Source: Candidatus Altimarinota bacterium (lineage in GTDB: Bacteria > Patescibacteriota > Gracilibacteria > BD1-5 > UBA6164). From it: DNA of 64,000 nucleotides. A model generated the notes under the pieces. The model was not told the DNA's origin. It was given only the letters and a program-made list of their open reading frames with translations, and ran no database searches. Below, in pieces: positions 13,001 to 27,419 of this stretch. Every line of letters begins with the position of its first letter. The stretch's first letter is position 1. The position numbers were made by a program, and so were the translations under genes. The DNA is taken from assembly GCA_028688895.1 (NCBI GenBank), contig JAQTXG010000002.1, forward strand, positions 62,001-126,000, given 5' to 3'.

Positions 13001-16000
13001 TTCAATGCTAACAATGATTTGAAGTTTTTCATATCATCTTTTGAAACTTGTATATCTTCCAAGATCTGTTTACCTGATTTTTTGACAGAAACATTTAATG
13101 GGTAATTTATATCTGTTTTTGTACCTTTTGTATCTAAGTTTTGAAGTAATAAAACAAGTTTTTCTTCGCTTAATCCTGAATTGTTAATCAAGTTTGAAAC
13201 TGAATCAATAGTGTTTGTAGTGCCATCTACCAAAAATAGGTTTGTTTTGTCACTTACTTTCATAGAGCTAATACCATAATTGGTACTCAATCAATTTGAA
13301 CTATTAGATAGTTTGTAGCTAGAATTGAACAATCTATTTCATCTAACTTGGATTTGTAAAGGATCTGATTTCAGAAAAATAGTTTTATTTCATGAAGCAT
13401 CATTTATCAATACATTTGCACTCAAATATATATTTGCATTAGCTGATTTCACCCCTACTCAATAATTTGCTACACCATAACTAGATCTCACTTTTTGATT
13501 GTTGAAAGTGATGTAAGGTTTTGTCAATGAAAAATCATTTTTATTAGCACTATTTACATCAAATACTACTTGAGTATTTGCAGCGGTCATTTCCTTTGAT
13601 GTATCTTTTGCTGATTCTATTTTGATTAATTCAAAATTTACATCTGTACTATTTGCTATTTTTACTACATTTCAATCTTTGTCCAAAATTGTCGCTTTTA
13701 GTAAAGCGTTGCTGTTGTAATAGTATTTATCACTATCAGCGCTCAATTCTAAATATCATCCTGTTAGATTTTTTTCTATACAATCATTTACACCATTTTT
13801 GTCTACATCTCAGTTACATTGTAATACTTCTTGTTTTTCTGAGTCACTCAAAAAATTAGCATCTTGAAAAACTCATCATTCATCTGTCAACAATGTCGAT
13901 CAACATACTCACTCAGATATAGAAATAGTTGGAGGCATCATATCTCATAACCAGCACATGATAGCTGGTATCCAATTCCAAATAGGTACTCAATCTGGTG
14001 GTCCACATTTGGTATTTGAATCTTGACTTGCTCATGAGCTTCAAACTCATGAGCTTCAAGTTCAAATATTTGAACTAAACAAGTTTGAAGATAATTCTAT
14101 ATTTTTAGAAAAGATATCAGCATATGGATTTTCAGCTTTTGCTTTTGGATCCATTTTTACATACATATTTTGAGCATCTCATGGAGCTCATAAATATGAA
14201 ATCTCATATTGTTTTTTGTTTTTTGAAAGTAGATAATTTGATTCTTGTTCTCAAAATTGGTCTACCAAGTAGTTATCAAATATAAATCAGTATTTAGCTG
14301 ATACACTATTTAGATTATTCCAATATTGTGAAAATACTAGGGTATCATAATAACTAAGTGTTTTTGAGTCACCTGTAATTTTTAGTGTAGAATCTTTTTT
14401 GTCTTTTAGTATTTTTGTTAAATCTATATCAGCTTTTGGATAAGCTCCTGTTTTTAATAAATCATATAATTCTTTGTCTTTGGCTTGTAAACTACTTGGA
14501 TCGTTTTTTACTATTAAGTCATTGATTTCTTTTGATTTGTCTGCTAATATTTTTTCTAGTTCTTTTGTGATAGTTTCAAATGAAATATTTGATTTATCAG
14601 CCTGATCTAATCTAAATAAATTTGGGTATTCTATTTTTGCGTATTCTCATTTTGCTGATATAAAATCTATGTATCTATCTTTGTCGACTGGCAAAGATTT
14701 AGTAGCCATTGCATTTACTTGAGTAGTTAGTTCATCTGCAGTTGGTGATTTGTGTTCTATATATGAAGGTATTGTTTTATAACTAAAAGTTAGGTTGTTA
14801 TCATTTGTATCTAGTACAATATTTCAATCTAAATAAATATCTCCATTTGGACTTTTGTAATTTGCATCAAAACTTTTTGCATATCAATATGTTTTTCAAT
14901 CATTGTTATCTGTAGTACATGACCAATTTACTCTTGAACCAAAAGTAGGTATTCTATAGTCTACATAACATTTTCAATCACTATCGACATCATGGCTTTG
15001 AGCTAATATATAGTTATTTTCTAAACAATTTAATGGTGTTTGTATTTTTCTACTATCATCTATTTTTTTTCATCATCATATATCAAATATAGGATAAATA
15101 GCTCATTTATAATCATGTGCTTTCAAAACGTCTTGTCACTCTACCATTTTTTGTGTATCCAAATTGAGTGGACTATTTCTTCACCAAAATCAGTTTAGAG
15201 CTGCTCATGAAAGTAGATTTTGATAACAATAATTTCTGTCTGGTTCGTTGTACAATATATCATTGTCTGGTTTTGACAGATTTATATTTGTTCATCTATT
15301 TGCTTCTACTAGCGTTCCTCAGTTTAGATTTGAACCTCTGTAAATACTACATTGTGTTGCTGAACTAATATCTTCAGCTTTTGTTCAGTATAGATAATTT
15401 TGATATGTAGTCCCGCATCAATTTCCGTCAATTACTCTAGTTGGTAAAGCTATTTTTCTAGAAAATCAGTTTTTTACTATATCATCAATCTGTTTTTCTA
15501 CTTCAGTATTTACATCTTTTGTGATTTCATCATTTACTAAATCTAAGACAGTAACTATATATGGAATCATATCTACATTTATATCTCAACCTGTTTTGTT
15601 GTATCTTCAAGCATTATTGACATCTTTTCTGAATTCTCATATTGTTCATTTAGCAAATATTTCTATAAATTTTTTGGTAACATTTTCTACTATATATCTA
15701 GTTTGAATGTCTGGTACTCTAGAAGTATCTGGTCTCTCTCCTATGTATTTTTTTGCCATATCTGAGTCCACTTTGTCTAAAAGTTTTCAGATAGTATCAT
15801 CTGCAACTCACATACTTTTGTTTGTGACTTTGTCTGCTAACTCTTTATTGAATCTAGAGTAATTTATATCTTCTTTGTTTTCTAAATATGCTTCATAGGC
15901 TTGAAAACTGTTATAATTTAAAGCTTTTTCTTCTCTGAATTGGTCATAATAAAATACAAAAGGTTCATAAACTGATGGTACTCAAACTGTATTGTTTCAA

Positions 16001-16650
16001 TTTAAAACTCCTCATGAATATTTAAAATTTCCTGTTCCTGCATAATAATCATGATTTTTGTCAAAATAATCTTTTAATCATTGTACATTATCAGCAAATG
16101 TTCATAGATTTGGTGATATAACTCAATGCCATATTTCTGATTTCAAACCATCTCTATTATCGGTATTTTTTTCATATCTATCTGTATCATGATTGTAGAT
16201 ATATACTTTGTCTTCAAAATCTGTAAATGGTAATATTGTCCTAGAATAGGTGTTGTTATCGTATATATTAGGTAATTCAAAGTCTCATATGACTACAGTT
16301 CATATAAGTTTTGATTGAAAATCTGCACTTTTATCTATTGCTTTTAGTCACTCTGTATACAATGATTCATTTAATGATGCTATATTGAAAGCTGGTGTAT
16401 TTGATGGAGTAGGTAAAATAACTACTTTTGTGTTTTCTAAAACTCACTGTATATCTCTAGAATATCTATCTATTTCTGATTTTACAGCATCATAAGATTT
16501 TTGGTCCACTATTATAGATACCAAATTGTAAAACTGGTCATTTCATGCAAATGTTTTGAAGTCAAAATATGGAACTCTGAAAGTGATGCTAAAAAGTAAA
16601 GCAAAAATTAAAAAACTTGATGTAAATTTTTGGAATTTAGAATAGTTCAT
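4093..16650 (-). CDS. Giant secreted surface protein (4185 aa)
   Basis: A single reading frame of 4185 codons (UGA=Gly). I sampled it at many points and all long sub-frames share its phase; no in-frame TAA or TAG was seen. Residues 1-35 form a signal peptide or anchor (MNYSKFQKF, then a hydrophobic run). Residues ~1100-1600 contain repeats like bacterial Ig-like (Big-1/invasin type) domains. Residues ~2040-2060 hold a Y-D-M-D-N-D-G-I-D-D stretch typical of FG-GAP/VCBS calcium-binding sequences. Residues ~2335-2390 hold thrombospondin-type-3-like D-x-D-x-D-G runs. Residues ~3005-3100 are rich in Leu-Pro repeats (PPPPKLPKLL). The tail is globular with no obvious anchor motif. Transcribed alone between terminators. 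A role in attachment to a host or neighbour cell is inferred from architecture, not shown. Confidence 0.85.
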
Positions 16651-16750
16651 ATATCAATTTTTTCGCTGAATAAATAAACAAAAATGACTTTTTAACATAT
16701 TACTTAATTTTTTAACATTTACAAGCTTTTTTGTATCATTTTTTTATACA

Positions 16751-16777
16751 AAAAAACGCTTTTTTAAGCGTTTTTTT
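16751..16777. terminator. Bidirectional terminator
   Basis: The stem aaaaaacgctt/aagcgtttttt is A-rich on the left and T-rich on the right. It lies 435 bases beyond the end of serS on the minus strand and upstream of the giant gene, where it could stop transcription coming from serS. Confidence 0.75.
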
Positions 16778-16906
16778 GTTTGTTGATTTCTGTTATTCTG
16801 AATGTGATTTAGAATAATATATGTTTTTTGTATGTTTTTGCTTTTGGTGTAGTGAATTTGATAATTATTTTTTGTTTATTTTTTGTTTGTGGAGTGTACT
16901 CTCTTT

Positions 16907-16930
16907 CATACTTTTGGGGCCAAAAGTATG
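16907..16930. repeat. Perfect 24-bp palindrome
   Basis: catacttttgg and ccaaaagtatg are perfect reverse complements around a GG centre. It lies in the non-coding gap downstream of serS. No T-run follows, so it is not a standard terminator; a dispersed palindromic element or a protein site is possible. Confidence 0.6.
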
Positions 16931-17084
16931 GCAAAAGCCTTAGGGGGCTGCGACATTCAGATACAATGTTTTGGTTGTTTCTTTAAGTGCTCACTATATT
17001 CTCGCCCCCTAAAACCCCATTTTCTAGGAGTTTTTAGAAATATTTTTTTAACACTTTATTTTGAGTTTGTATGTTTTACTGCTA

Positions 17085-18344
17085 TTATATCTCTGTTTTT
17101 CCTCACATAAATGGGATTAGTGCTTCAGGGATTTTTATGTTTCATTCTGCTGTTTGGTAGTTTTCCATAATAGCTATTAAACATCTACTCATAGCTATTA
17201 CTGTACCATTTAGAGTGTGAGCATATTGTAAATCTCAATTTTCATCTCTGTATTTGATACCTAATCTTCTAGATTGATATTCTCAAACATTACTACAACT
17301 TGTTACTTCTCTGTATTTGTCTTGTGCTGGCATCCATGCTTCTAGGTCGTATTTTTTCATAGCTGGATTTCATAAGTCTCCACTACATACATTTAATTTT
17401 TGGTATGGAATACCTAAACCTTGCCAGATTTCTTCTTCTACTCATATCATAAAGTCATGCATTTTTTTTGATTCATTGTTTTTTGTAAAACAAACCATTT
17501 CTATTTTATCAAATTGATGTCCTCTCAAAATACCTCTCATATCTTTTCATGCTGAACCTGCTTCTCTTCTGAAACATGAACTGTATGCTACATACATCTT
17601 TGGAGTTTGTAAATCTAGTATCTCATCACTGTGATATGAAGTAACTGGTACCTCTGAAGTACCAACTAAGTATAAATCATCTTCTCCAGGATTTACAGAG
17701 TAAATCCCATCTTCTCATGCAGGAAAAAATCATGTACCAAACATAGCTTTTTCTCTGACTAAAACTGGTGGTAATATAGGATTAAATCACTTTGCTACTA
17801 GTTTAGTCATAGCGTAATTTATAAGTGCAAATTGTAATAAAACTAGGTCTCATTTCAGATACCAAAATCTAGCTCATGATACTTCTGATCATTTGTCTGT
17901 GTCGATCCATCATTTTGCTTCTCATATTTCATAATGCGCTTTTGGTTCGAAATCAAATTTAGTCTTTTCTCAAAAATATAGTTCTACAGCATTGTCTTCA
18001 TCTGTATTTCAAATTGCAGCTGTATCATCTAATAAATTTGGTATTTTATAATACATTTCTTTCCATTTTTCTTCTACTTCTGATTGTTGTTTTTCTAATA
18101 ATTCTAATTGTTCTCATAATTTCTTCATTTCAGCTATTTTTGCAGGTCTAAGTTCATTTGATAAAGTAGGTATTTCTTTACTTACTTTGTTTTTGATAGC
18201 TCTTAGTTCGTCTACTTTTACAATTAAATCTAGTTTTTGAGCATCTATTTCTAAAAAAGTATCTAAATCCAAGTTTAAATTTCTCTTTTTTATATTATCT
18301 TTTACCAATTCTGGATTATTTCTAATTATTTTTATATCTAACAT
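17085..18344 (-). CDS. serS: Serine--tRNA ligase
   Basis: A 419-residue class II aminoacyl-tRNA synthetase that charges tRNA-Ser in the cytoplasm. The N-terminal [17 protein letters not shown] and the following long helical arm are typical of SerRS. Motif 2 is seen as [17 protein letters not shown] and motif 3 as [21 protein letters not shown]. The C-terminus is PFMGGKTEI, where the first Gly is UGA; stopping there would cut off the conserved tail. Length is normal for bacteria. It stands alone, with a terminator beyond its 3' end. Confidence 0.97.
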
Positions 18345-18362
18345 TTTTGTGTTTTTTAAATT

Positions 18363-18656
18363 TTAAATCATATTTTCATAGTTTTGTAAACTAGAAAAAA
18401 TTCTGTAAATAGTTATAGTTTTTGTATCTTCGTTTACCGAATAGAAAACTTTATATTTTCATCTAACTATTATTACTCTTATATTATTTTTGTATTCTTT
18501 GAATCTGTAAGGAAATATTTGAAGTGAGTAAATTCAGGACACTATTTCTTTATAAATATTATCAACTATTTCACTTGAAAAAGTATATCTAAAAATAAAA
18601 TCAGTAATTATATTTAAATCGCTTTTTGTTTGACTTAATAATTTGATTTTATACAT
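18363..18656 (-). CDS. RelE/ParE-family toxin
   Basis: A 97-residue basic protein with the typical RelE/ParE ending: a conserved R-W/G-K-Y-K-V-F-Y-S-V strand followed by I-T-I-Y-R-I-F-S-S. Members cut mRNA at the ribosome (RelE) or inhibit gyrase (ParE); the sequence here does not decide which. Its ATG lies inside the 3' end of the upstream small gene (8-base overlap), the usual antitoxin-then-toxin order. It lies downstream of smpB and upstream of serS on the same strand. Confidence 0.8.
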
Positions 18657-18822
18657 TTTTTCATAAATTAATTCTAAACTTATTAGTTTCTTCAAAAAAC
18701 TCCTCAAACGATATAGTTGGGGATTTCTCTGCTTCTGCTAGCAATTTATCAATAATTTCTTCAGCATCTGGTGCATCAAAATCTATGAAATTTTCTGGTT
18801 TTGTGTATGTGTTAGTTTTCAT
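18649..18822 (-). CDS. Predicted antitoxin of the RelE/ParE pair
   Basis: A 57-residue acidic protein (MKTNTYTKPENFIDFDAPDA at the start, then a Glu-rich helix). No DNA-binding motif is evident by eye. It overlaps the toxin start by 8 bases, which suggests coupled translation. A second in-frame ATG three codons upstream (at 18831) is an alternative start. The call rests mainly on size, charge and position. Confidence 0.65.
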
Positions 18823-18923
18823 AATAAGCATTTTATTAATTATTTTCTCTTATTATAGCTAAAAAATAAAAAAATCAATTTAAGGATTGTCTAAAAACTC
18901 ACTTTTATAAAAAAATGTTATTT

Positions 18924-19394
18924 TTAAACATATTTCTTCAATGCAATTTTTGCTTCTTTATCCATTGTTCTTTCTTTTAGTACTTGTTTCTTTTGATATG
19001 CTTTTTTTCATTTGGCTAGTCAGACTCTGAGTTTTATAAGGCTTCAGACGAAGTATAATTCTAGTGGTATAATAGAATATCAAGCTTCTTTGAGTTTTCA
19101 AATCAAAAAAGTAATAGTTTTTTTATGTAAATATATCTTTCTAACTCTTTCTGTTTCTATCGACTCTCTATTTGGCAAGGCTTTCCATGCTGAAATATGC
19201 ATTCATTTGACATATAATTCTCCATTTATGACTATAACATATGCTCATTTTAGGTTTACATGACCGTTTCTGATGCTTTTTGTTTCATATCATCTAAGCT
19301 CTATTCAAGCCTCCCAATTATCAAGTATTTCGTAATCAAAATATGCCTTTTTGTTCTTTGTGATTACATTATCTATATTTTTTTTCTTTTTCAT
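18924..19394 (-). CDS. smpB: SsrA-binding protein SmpB
   Basis: A 156-residue partner of tmRNA in trans-translation, which frees stalled ribosomes. The sequence shows the OB-fold SmpB core: KNKKAYFDYEILD, GIELRGYETKSIRNGHVNLK, AYVIVINGELYV, then LKLRVGLAKGKKAYQKK-type basic C-terminal tail. Length and order match the family. A terminator follows the next gene upstream (19465-19505). The ssrA gene itself was not seen in this window. Confidence 0.95.
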
Positions 19395-19464
19395 AATTGT
19401 CTTTTATTTTAAAATTTTTAGAATTATAACTAAAATAATGAATTAGACAATTTTTATTATAAAT

Positions 19465-19505
19465 AAAAAATACCCTTTTCAATTAATAGAATTGGGTATT
19501 TTTAG
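19465..19505. terminator. Terminator after the M23 peptidase gene
   Basis: An imperfect stem (taccc...aatt with aattgggta) flanked by an A-run and a T-run. It lies downstream of the minus-strand peptidase stop (19538) and upstream of smpB. Confidence 0.6.
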
Positions 19506-19537
19506 TAAATATATGAACACTGTTCAAGTTAATTTTG

Positions 19538-20707
19538 TTATTTATTGAAATATTTAAATTGATTTTCTAAAATAAATTCAGTATTTTTTCACTTCAATAA
19601 CCAATCCCATTTCATATAATCATCTAAATCATATTCTTGATTTTTTTGTAAATTGAATGGATTTTTTTGTACTTCAAAGTGCAAGTGGTAGTCAGTATAA
19701 TTTTCATCAGGTACTCATGTTTTTCAAACAGTTCATAATGGTTGTCATTTTTTAACTACTTCTCATATTTTTATGTTTGAAAATATTTCATTTAGATGAC
19801 TATAAAATACAACATCACCTGACATTGTTTTTAGCCATACTTGATTTCATCTAAGTATATCTAGATTTCTAGTTAAATCTTCGTTTGATAGAGCTTTTCA
19901 TTTTTTTATTTTATCTAAGTCTGAAAATTCAAAATTGGTTACAGTTCTGACTATTATTCAGTCATCTAGTGCGATAACTTGTTCTCAAAAATCAGCATCT
20001 ATATCCCATCAATGATGTATTCAGTCTGTGTATTCTTGTCTATATGGTCTACCTGTATTTGGTATCTTTGATTGGTTTGTAGGCATTTTGCGTCATGCAA
20101 CTGGTACAATGTATTTTTCTGACCTTTTTTCTAGTATTTTATCAATCAAATCTCTATTATAAATTGTTTCCGATAGTATTCTATTTTTTTCTAGAAAAAT
20201 GTAATAGTTTTTTTCTATAGTTGAATCGTATTTTTGAAATTGTTTATAAGATTGTATTTTTTTGTTTAGTATTTGTTTTAGACGAGCTAATTTATCGCTA
20301 TCTAAATCTAATAATTTTGTATATATATCATATTCTGATAATAGATTTAATTTAAAATTTAATTTTACCTCATCATTACTATCAACTAAAACAAAATTTT
20401 CTTTTTCACATTTATTATCAAAAAATTTTAAGTCAAACATATAATATCATCATTTAGCTGATGTAAGCTTAGAAAATATATTACATTCTGATTTTATTTT
20501 GTATTCACTTAGGTCATGACCTGACTTAAATAAAATTTTTGTTTTATTTAGAGTAATAGAATCTAAATATATATTTTCTGACGATTTAAATGATATAGAT
20601 AAACTGTTATCAAATAATCAAGTTCATGCAAATACCAGCGAATAGCCGAAAACTATACTAAAAACTATTATTCAGATAACTCATGTAAGAATCGATTTCT
20701 TGTTCAT
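19538..20707 (-). CDS. M23-family metallopeptidase (LytM-like)
   Basis: 389 residues. Residues ~1-28 are a signal peptide or anchor (MNKKSILTGVIGIIVFSIVF). The middle is a helical, Lys/Asp-rich region. The C-terminal third is the zinc peptidase domain: HHGWDID near residue 232 (the H-x-x-x-D metal site), the central VWLKTMSGDVVFYSHL strand, and YHLHFEV near residue 340 (H-x-H metal site). M23 enzymes cut peptidoglycan peptides outside the membrane, in cell-wall remodelling or lysis of neighbours. All catalytic positions are present, so it is probably active. Confidence 0.9.
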
Positions 20708-20821
20708 ATTTTATTTTATGGTTTTAAATATGCTTGTTTTAATATTTTAAAGTGTTTTAATTATAGTAATTTTATTTATATTACAAGATTTTTTAGCTAT
20801 TTAATGTTAAAAACCGTATTT

Positions 20822-22303
20822 TTATAGTTTACAATTGCTTTCATTTTCTAATAGTCTGTAGACTTTTACATTTTCATATCATTTTTCTTTTAGGTATAGT
20901 CAATGCAAGTTTGAAAGCACTCATTTTTCGCAGTATAATAGGTAAGTTTTTGATTTATCTAGATTTTCAAATCTGTAGTTAATATCAAAAAATGGTATAT
21001 GCATAACTTCTACTCATTCTAATACTAAAGGATTTTTCTCAACTGTAGATAATTCCCTAATATCTATAACTACTTCGTTGTCTCATGGTAAAAAAACTAC
21101 TTCTATTTCCGTAGAATCTTTTCCTTTGTATTGTTCCATCATAGTATTTACAAACTCCGTTTTTCTGTTTTCTACAGCACTAATTAATACTTCTTCCAAA
21201 ATCTTTTCTTCTTCATCCAAAATATCTTGCAGATTGGCTCAAGTAGATGGTTTATCTGAAATCACTCAACAATATTCTGGCATATTACAGGCAAAATTGT
21301 ATGTACCAATTTGTTTTGATATATCTACTATTTCTTGTTTGTTGTATGATATCAATGGCCTAAGAACTAGGTTTGTGCTTGCTTTGTCTATTACATGCAT
21401 ATTTCTAAGTGTCTGACTAGAAACTTGTCATAGACTATCTCATTTTATCAGTGCAAAATAATGATTTTCAGAAATAAGCGAAGCTGCTTTTAACATAAAT
21501 CTCTTTAGAAGTATTCATCTGTATTTATGATTTACTTTTTCTAGTAGATTTTTTATAATTTCTTCAAAATTTACAGTTATAAATCTAGCTCTTTTGTGTG
21601 GTACAGAAAAATTTCTCCATAAATAATATGAAACTTGTTTTACTCACAATTCATGAGCACTTCATCATAGATTGAAAAATAAATAATCTACTTCACATCA
21701 TCTTTTCATCATAGAATAAGTACTTACTCCAGAATCAAATCATCCTGAAATCAGACTCAATACTTTGTCTTGAAATCCTACAGGATATCATCAAATTCAC
21801 TCTACTCTGTTTTTAACTATATGTAATTTTTTATCTTTTATTTCTAGATTTACAGTTAAATCTGGATCAGTTAATTTAACACTTGCATTTTTTGCATTTT
21901 TTAGTAATCCTCATCCTATGTATCTTTCTAAATCTATAGATGTAAAACTATGATTTCCACTTCTTTTTACTCTTACTACAAACGATTTGTTCTCTATTTT
22001 ATCTAGATAATATTCTCTTGATTTAGTAAAAACAAAATCAAAAATTTCATCCTCATTTTCTGGTAATAAAAAAGTATTTACTTCTAAAAAATTGGCAATT
22101 CATGGGATTTTTTTCAAGATATTTCATACTTTTTCATCTTTTCACTCGATATTAATCCTGTCCCATGTTCATGTTACATTTGCTTTTATGTTATGGTTTT
22201 CAAGGTGTTTTTTTATGTTATTTTTCAACATCAAAACTGCTCTTTTTCTAACTGGTCTAGATTTAATCGTCAATTCAGGTGATATTTTTACTATGTATTT
22301 CAT
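20822..22303 (-). CDS. thiI: tRNA 4-thiouridine synthase ThiI
   Basis: A 493-residue protein. An N-terminal ferredoxin-like/THUMP region is followed by a PP-loop (LISGGFDSGVS, residues ~183-193) that adenylates U8 of tRNA. A C-terminal rhodanese-like part ends with YCEKGVLSNLHGLYL; Cys at about residue 456 would be the persulfide carrier. It makes s4U8 in tRNA and can supply sulfur for thiamine in some bacteria. Several motif glycines are UGA. It stands alone on the minus strand. Confidence 0.92.
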
Positions 22304-22473
22304 TATATATTTTATTAATTAATGTTTTATGAATTAATTTACCATTTCATAAATATATTTTAAACAACTTTTCTCGCAATCTCTTATATTCTGTACTTAA
22401 TAAGTGCTCTAAAAGTTTTATTAAAAATATTTATTTCATTATTCAATGCTAGAAAATTATACTCAAATGTAAA

Positions 22474-23025
22474 TTATTTCACAATCATCATTACTCAATC
22501 ATCTATGTCGATTGGTAATACATTGTATTCTATATTGTGCTCAGCTAGGTATTCCCATAATCAAACCATTTTTTCTCTAAATTTGATTACATCATCTATT
22601 ATAATTATTCATCAATTTTTTAGTTTTGGCCATGATAATTCTAGGAAATCTTTACTCCTCCTCATCATACCATCTATGAAGATGAAATCATAAACATTGT
22701 CTGCTAATTTTGGTATTTCATCTAGTGCGTTTCACAATATTAGAGAAACAGTATTTTGTAAATTTACTTGTTTTATATTTTCTAAAGCTTCATTGTGTGA
22801 CTTTGGTGAAAAATCAATACTCAATAATTTTCATCATACTTTTTCAAGTTCTATTCAAAAATTTATAGCACTAAATCAGTTTGCTGTTCATACCTCTAGC
22901 ATATTTTTAGTTTGACTTATTTTAATCAAGTCAATCAAGAATTTTGCATTTACATCACTAATATTAGGAACAGTATTTTCTATTCAATACTGTCTCAGTT
23001 CCTTTAAAAATTGTATTCTATCCAC
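22474..23025 (-). CDS. SAM-dependent O-methyltransferase-like protein
   Basis: 183 residues starting at GTG, because the codon just upstream is TAA. It shows a class I methyltransferase fold: motif I as NMLEVGTANGFSAINFG (residues ~38-54), an acidic residue after the second strand (LLSIDFSP), and YDFIFIDGMMRRSKDFLEL then GGIIIIDDV, the catechol-O-methyltransferase-type pattern. The substrate cannot be told from sequence. Confidence 0.85.
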
Positions 23026-23103
23026 TTATATTTGTTATTTATTATTAACTTTTTGTATAATTTAACCCATTTTTTAAAATTTGCAAAATTTTACAACAAA
23101 AAC

Positions 23104-23132
23104 TTGCGTTTTTATATTTTTTTCAATATAAT
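23104..23132 (+). promoter_or_regulatory. Promoter of the pilin-like gene
   Basis: -35 ttgcgt (23104-23109) and -10 tataat (23127-23132) with a 17-base spacer, 36 bases before the ATG at 23168. Confidence 0.55.
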
Positions 23133-23167
23133 AACGGTGTTATAATTTAATAATAATTTTTATACAC

Positions 23168-23521
23168 ATGAAAAATGTAATAAAAAACAGCTTCTATACT
23201 GCTGCTTGAATTGCTTTGTTGAGTTTTAGTACAGCTAGTGCTGCTATAAATCCAGGGCAATGAGTAAATGATAATTTAAGAACTGTTTGAACTGCTGACA
23301 CTGTTGTGCAAATATGGTTAGGTAATTTATTGACTTTCTTGTATCTTGTTGCTGTTTTATTGGGTATATGGTGAGGTTTTAATATCTTGACTGCTGCTTG
23401 AGATGAAGAAAAAGTGAAAAAATGAAAAACTATTTTGTTACAAGCTATTGGTTGAATAGTTGTTATTTTCTTGGCTGGTTCAATAATAGATTGGTTATTA
23501 ACTCTTATCGTAGGTCAATAA
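23168..23521 (+). CDS. TrbC/VirB2-like pilin subunit
   Basis: 117 residues. A signal peptide ends near ALLSFSTASAA (residue ~26). Two hydrophobic helices (residues ~50-75 and ~92-115) are separated by a small charged loop, TAAGDEEKVKKGK. This hairpin layout is that of the VirB2/TrbC type IV secretion pilin family. Only the pilin is here; no other secretion genes flank it. It has its own promoter and two terminators downstream. Confidence 0.75.
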
Positions 23522-23534
23522 TATACAAAACTTA

Positions 23535-23571
23535 AAATTTCTTCTGACGAAGAAATTTTTTATTTTTTCAA
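23535..23571 (+). terminator. Terminator of the pilin-like gene
   Basis: The stem aaaatttcttc/gaagaaattttt around ctgac is followed by T-rich sequence, 14 bases after the stop codon. Confidence 0.75.
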
Positions 23572-23604
23572 GGAAACACTGAAAAATTTGGCATAATAAT
23601 AAAA

Positions 23605-23638
23605 AATTAAAACGTTAGATTTTCTCTAACGTTTTTTT
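23605..23638. terminator. Bidirectional terminator
   Basis: A perfect stem aacgttaga (23611-23619) / tctaacgtt (23624-23632) with A-run and T-run flanks. It serves the convergent pilin gene and the small minus-strand membrane gene; its T-run overlaps the stop of the latter. Confidence 0.85.
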
Positions 23639-23855
23639 AAAAATCCATATCATTGTCATTTCAATCATCTTTTTCTAGCATTCATCTCAAACCATATCAG
23701 ATAAATATTCAAATAATAATAGAAACAAAAGATAATATATATGTCTTTGAACTTCAGTCTATGAAAACATATGCTGATAATCCAGTAACCATATTTTCAA
23801 TTATTAAAATAGCACCTAAAGCTATTCATCCAAAAACAAAGATTATATTCATCAT
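23637..23855 (-). CDS. Small two-helix membrane protein
   Basis: 72 residues with two hydrophobic helices (residues ~3-22 and ~40-58) and a short acidic C-terminal tail. The layout resembles LapA/DUF1049-type small inner-membrane proteins, but that match is weak. It starts at ATG-ATG; I take the upstream one. Function unknown. Confidence 0.6.
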
Positions 23856-23998
23856 AATAATATTTATTATATTTTAATAAAGTCATTATAAAACAAGTTT
23901 GATTTTTTTCAAACAAAAAAATAAAAAGATAAAAATATTGTAATTTGTAAAGATTTTTATAAAATGGACTGGATTATTTTATACTTATTTAAACAAAA

Positions 23999-27412
<3,414 letters not shown>

Positions 27413-27419
27413 TTATAAC

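Larger units (their letters stand above)
16651..17084. other. Intergenic region with palindromes, no gene seen
   Basis: This stretch of about 430 bases holds a terminator (16751-16777), a perfect 24-base palindrome (16907-16930) and a looser inverted pair of CCTTAGGGGGC / GCCCCCTAAAA type (about 16938-16950 and 17004-17013). No coding frame with a plausible start and composition was found on either strand. Confidence 0.6.

Noticed and set aside
16930-17020. tmRNA or other structured RNA with GGGGGC ends
   Set aside because: No TΨC-like arm, no CCA end, no tag-coding region; only an imperfect inverted pair is seen.
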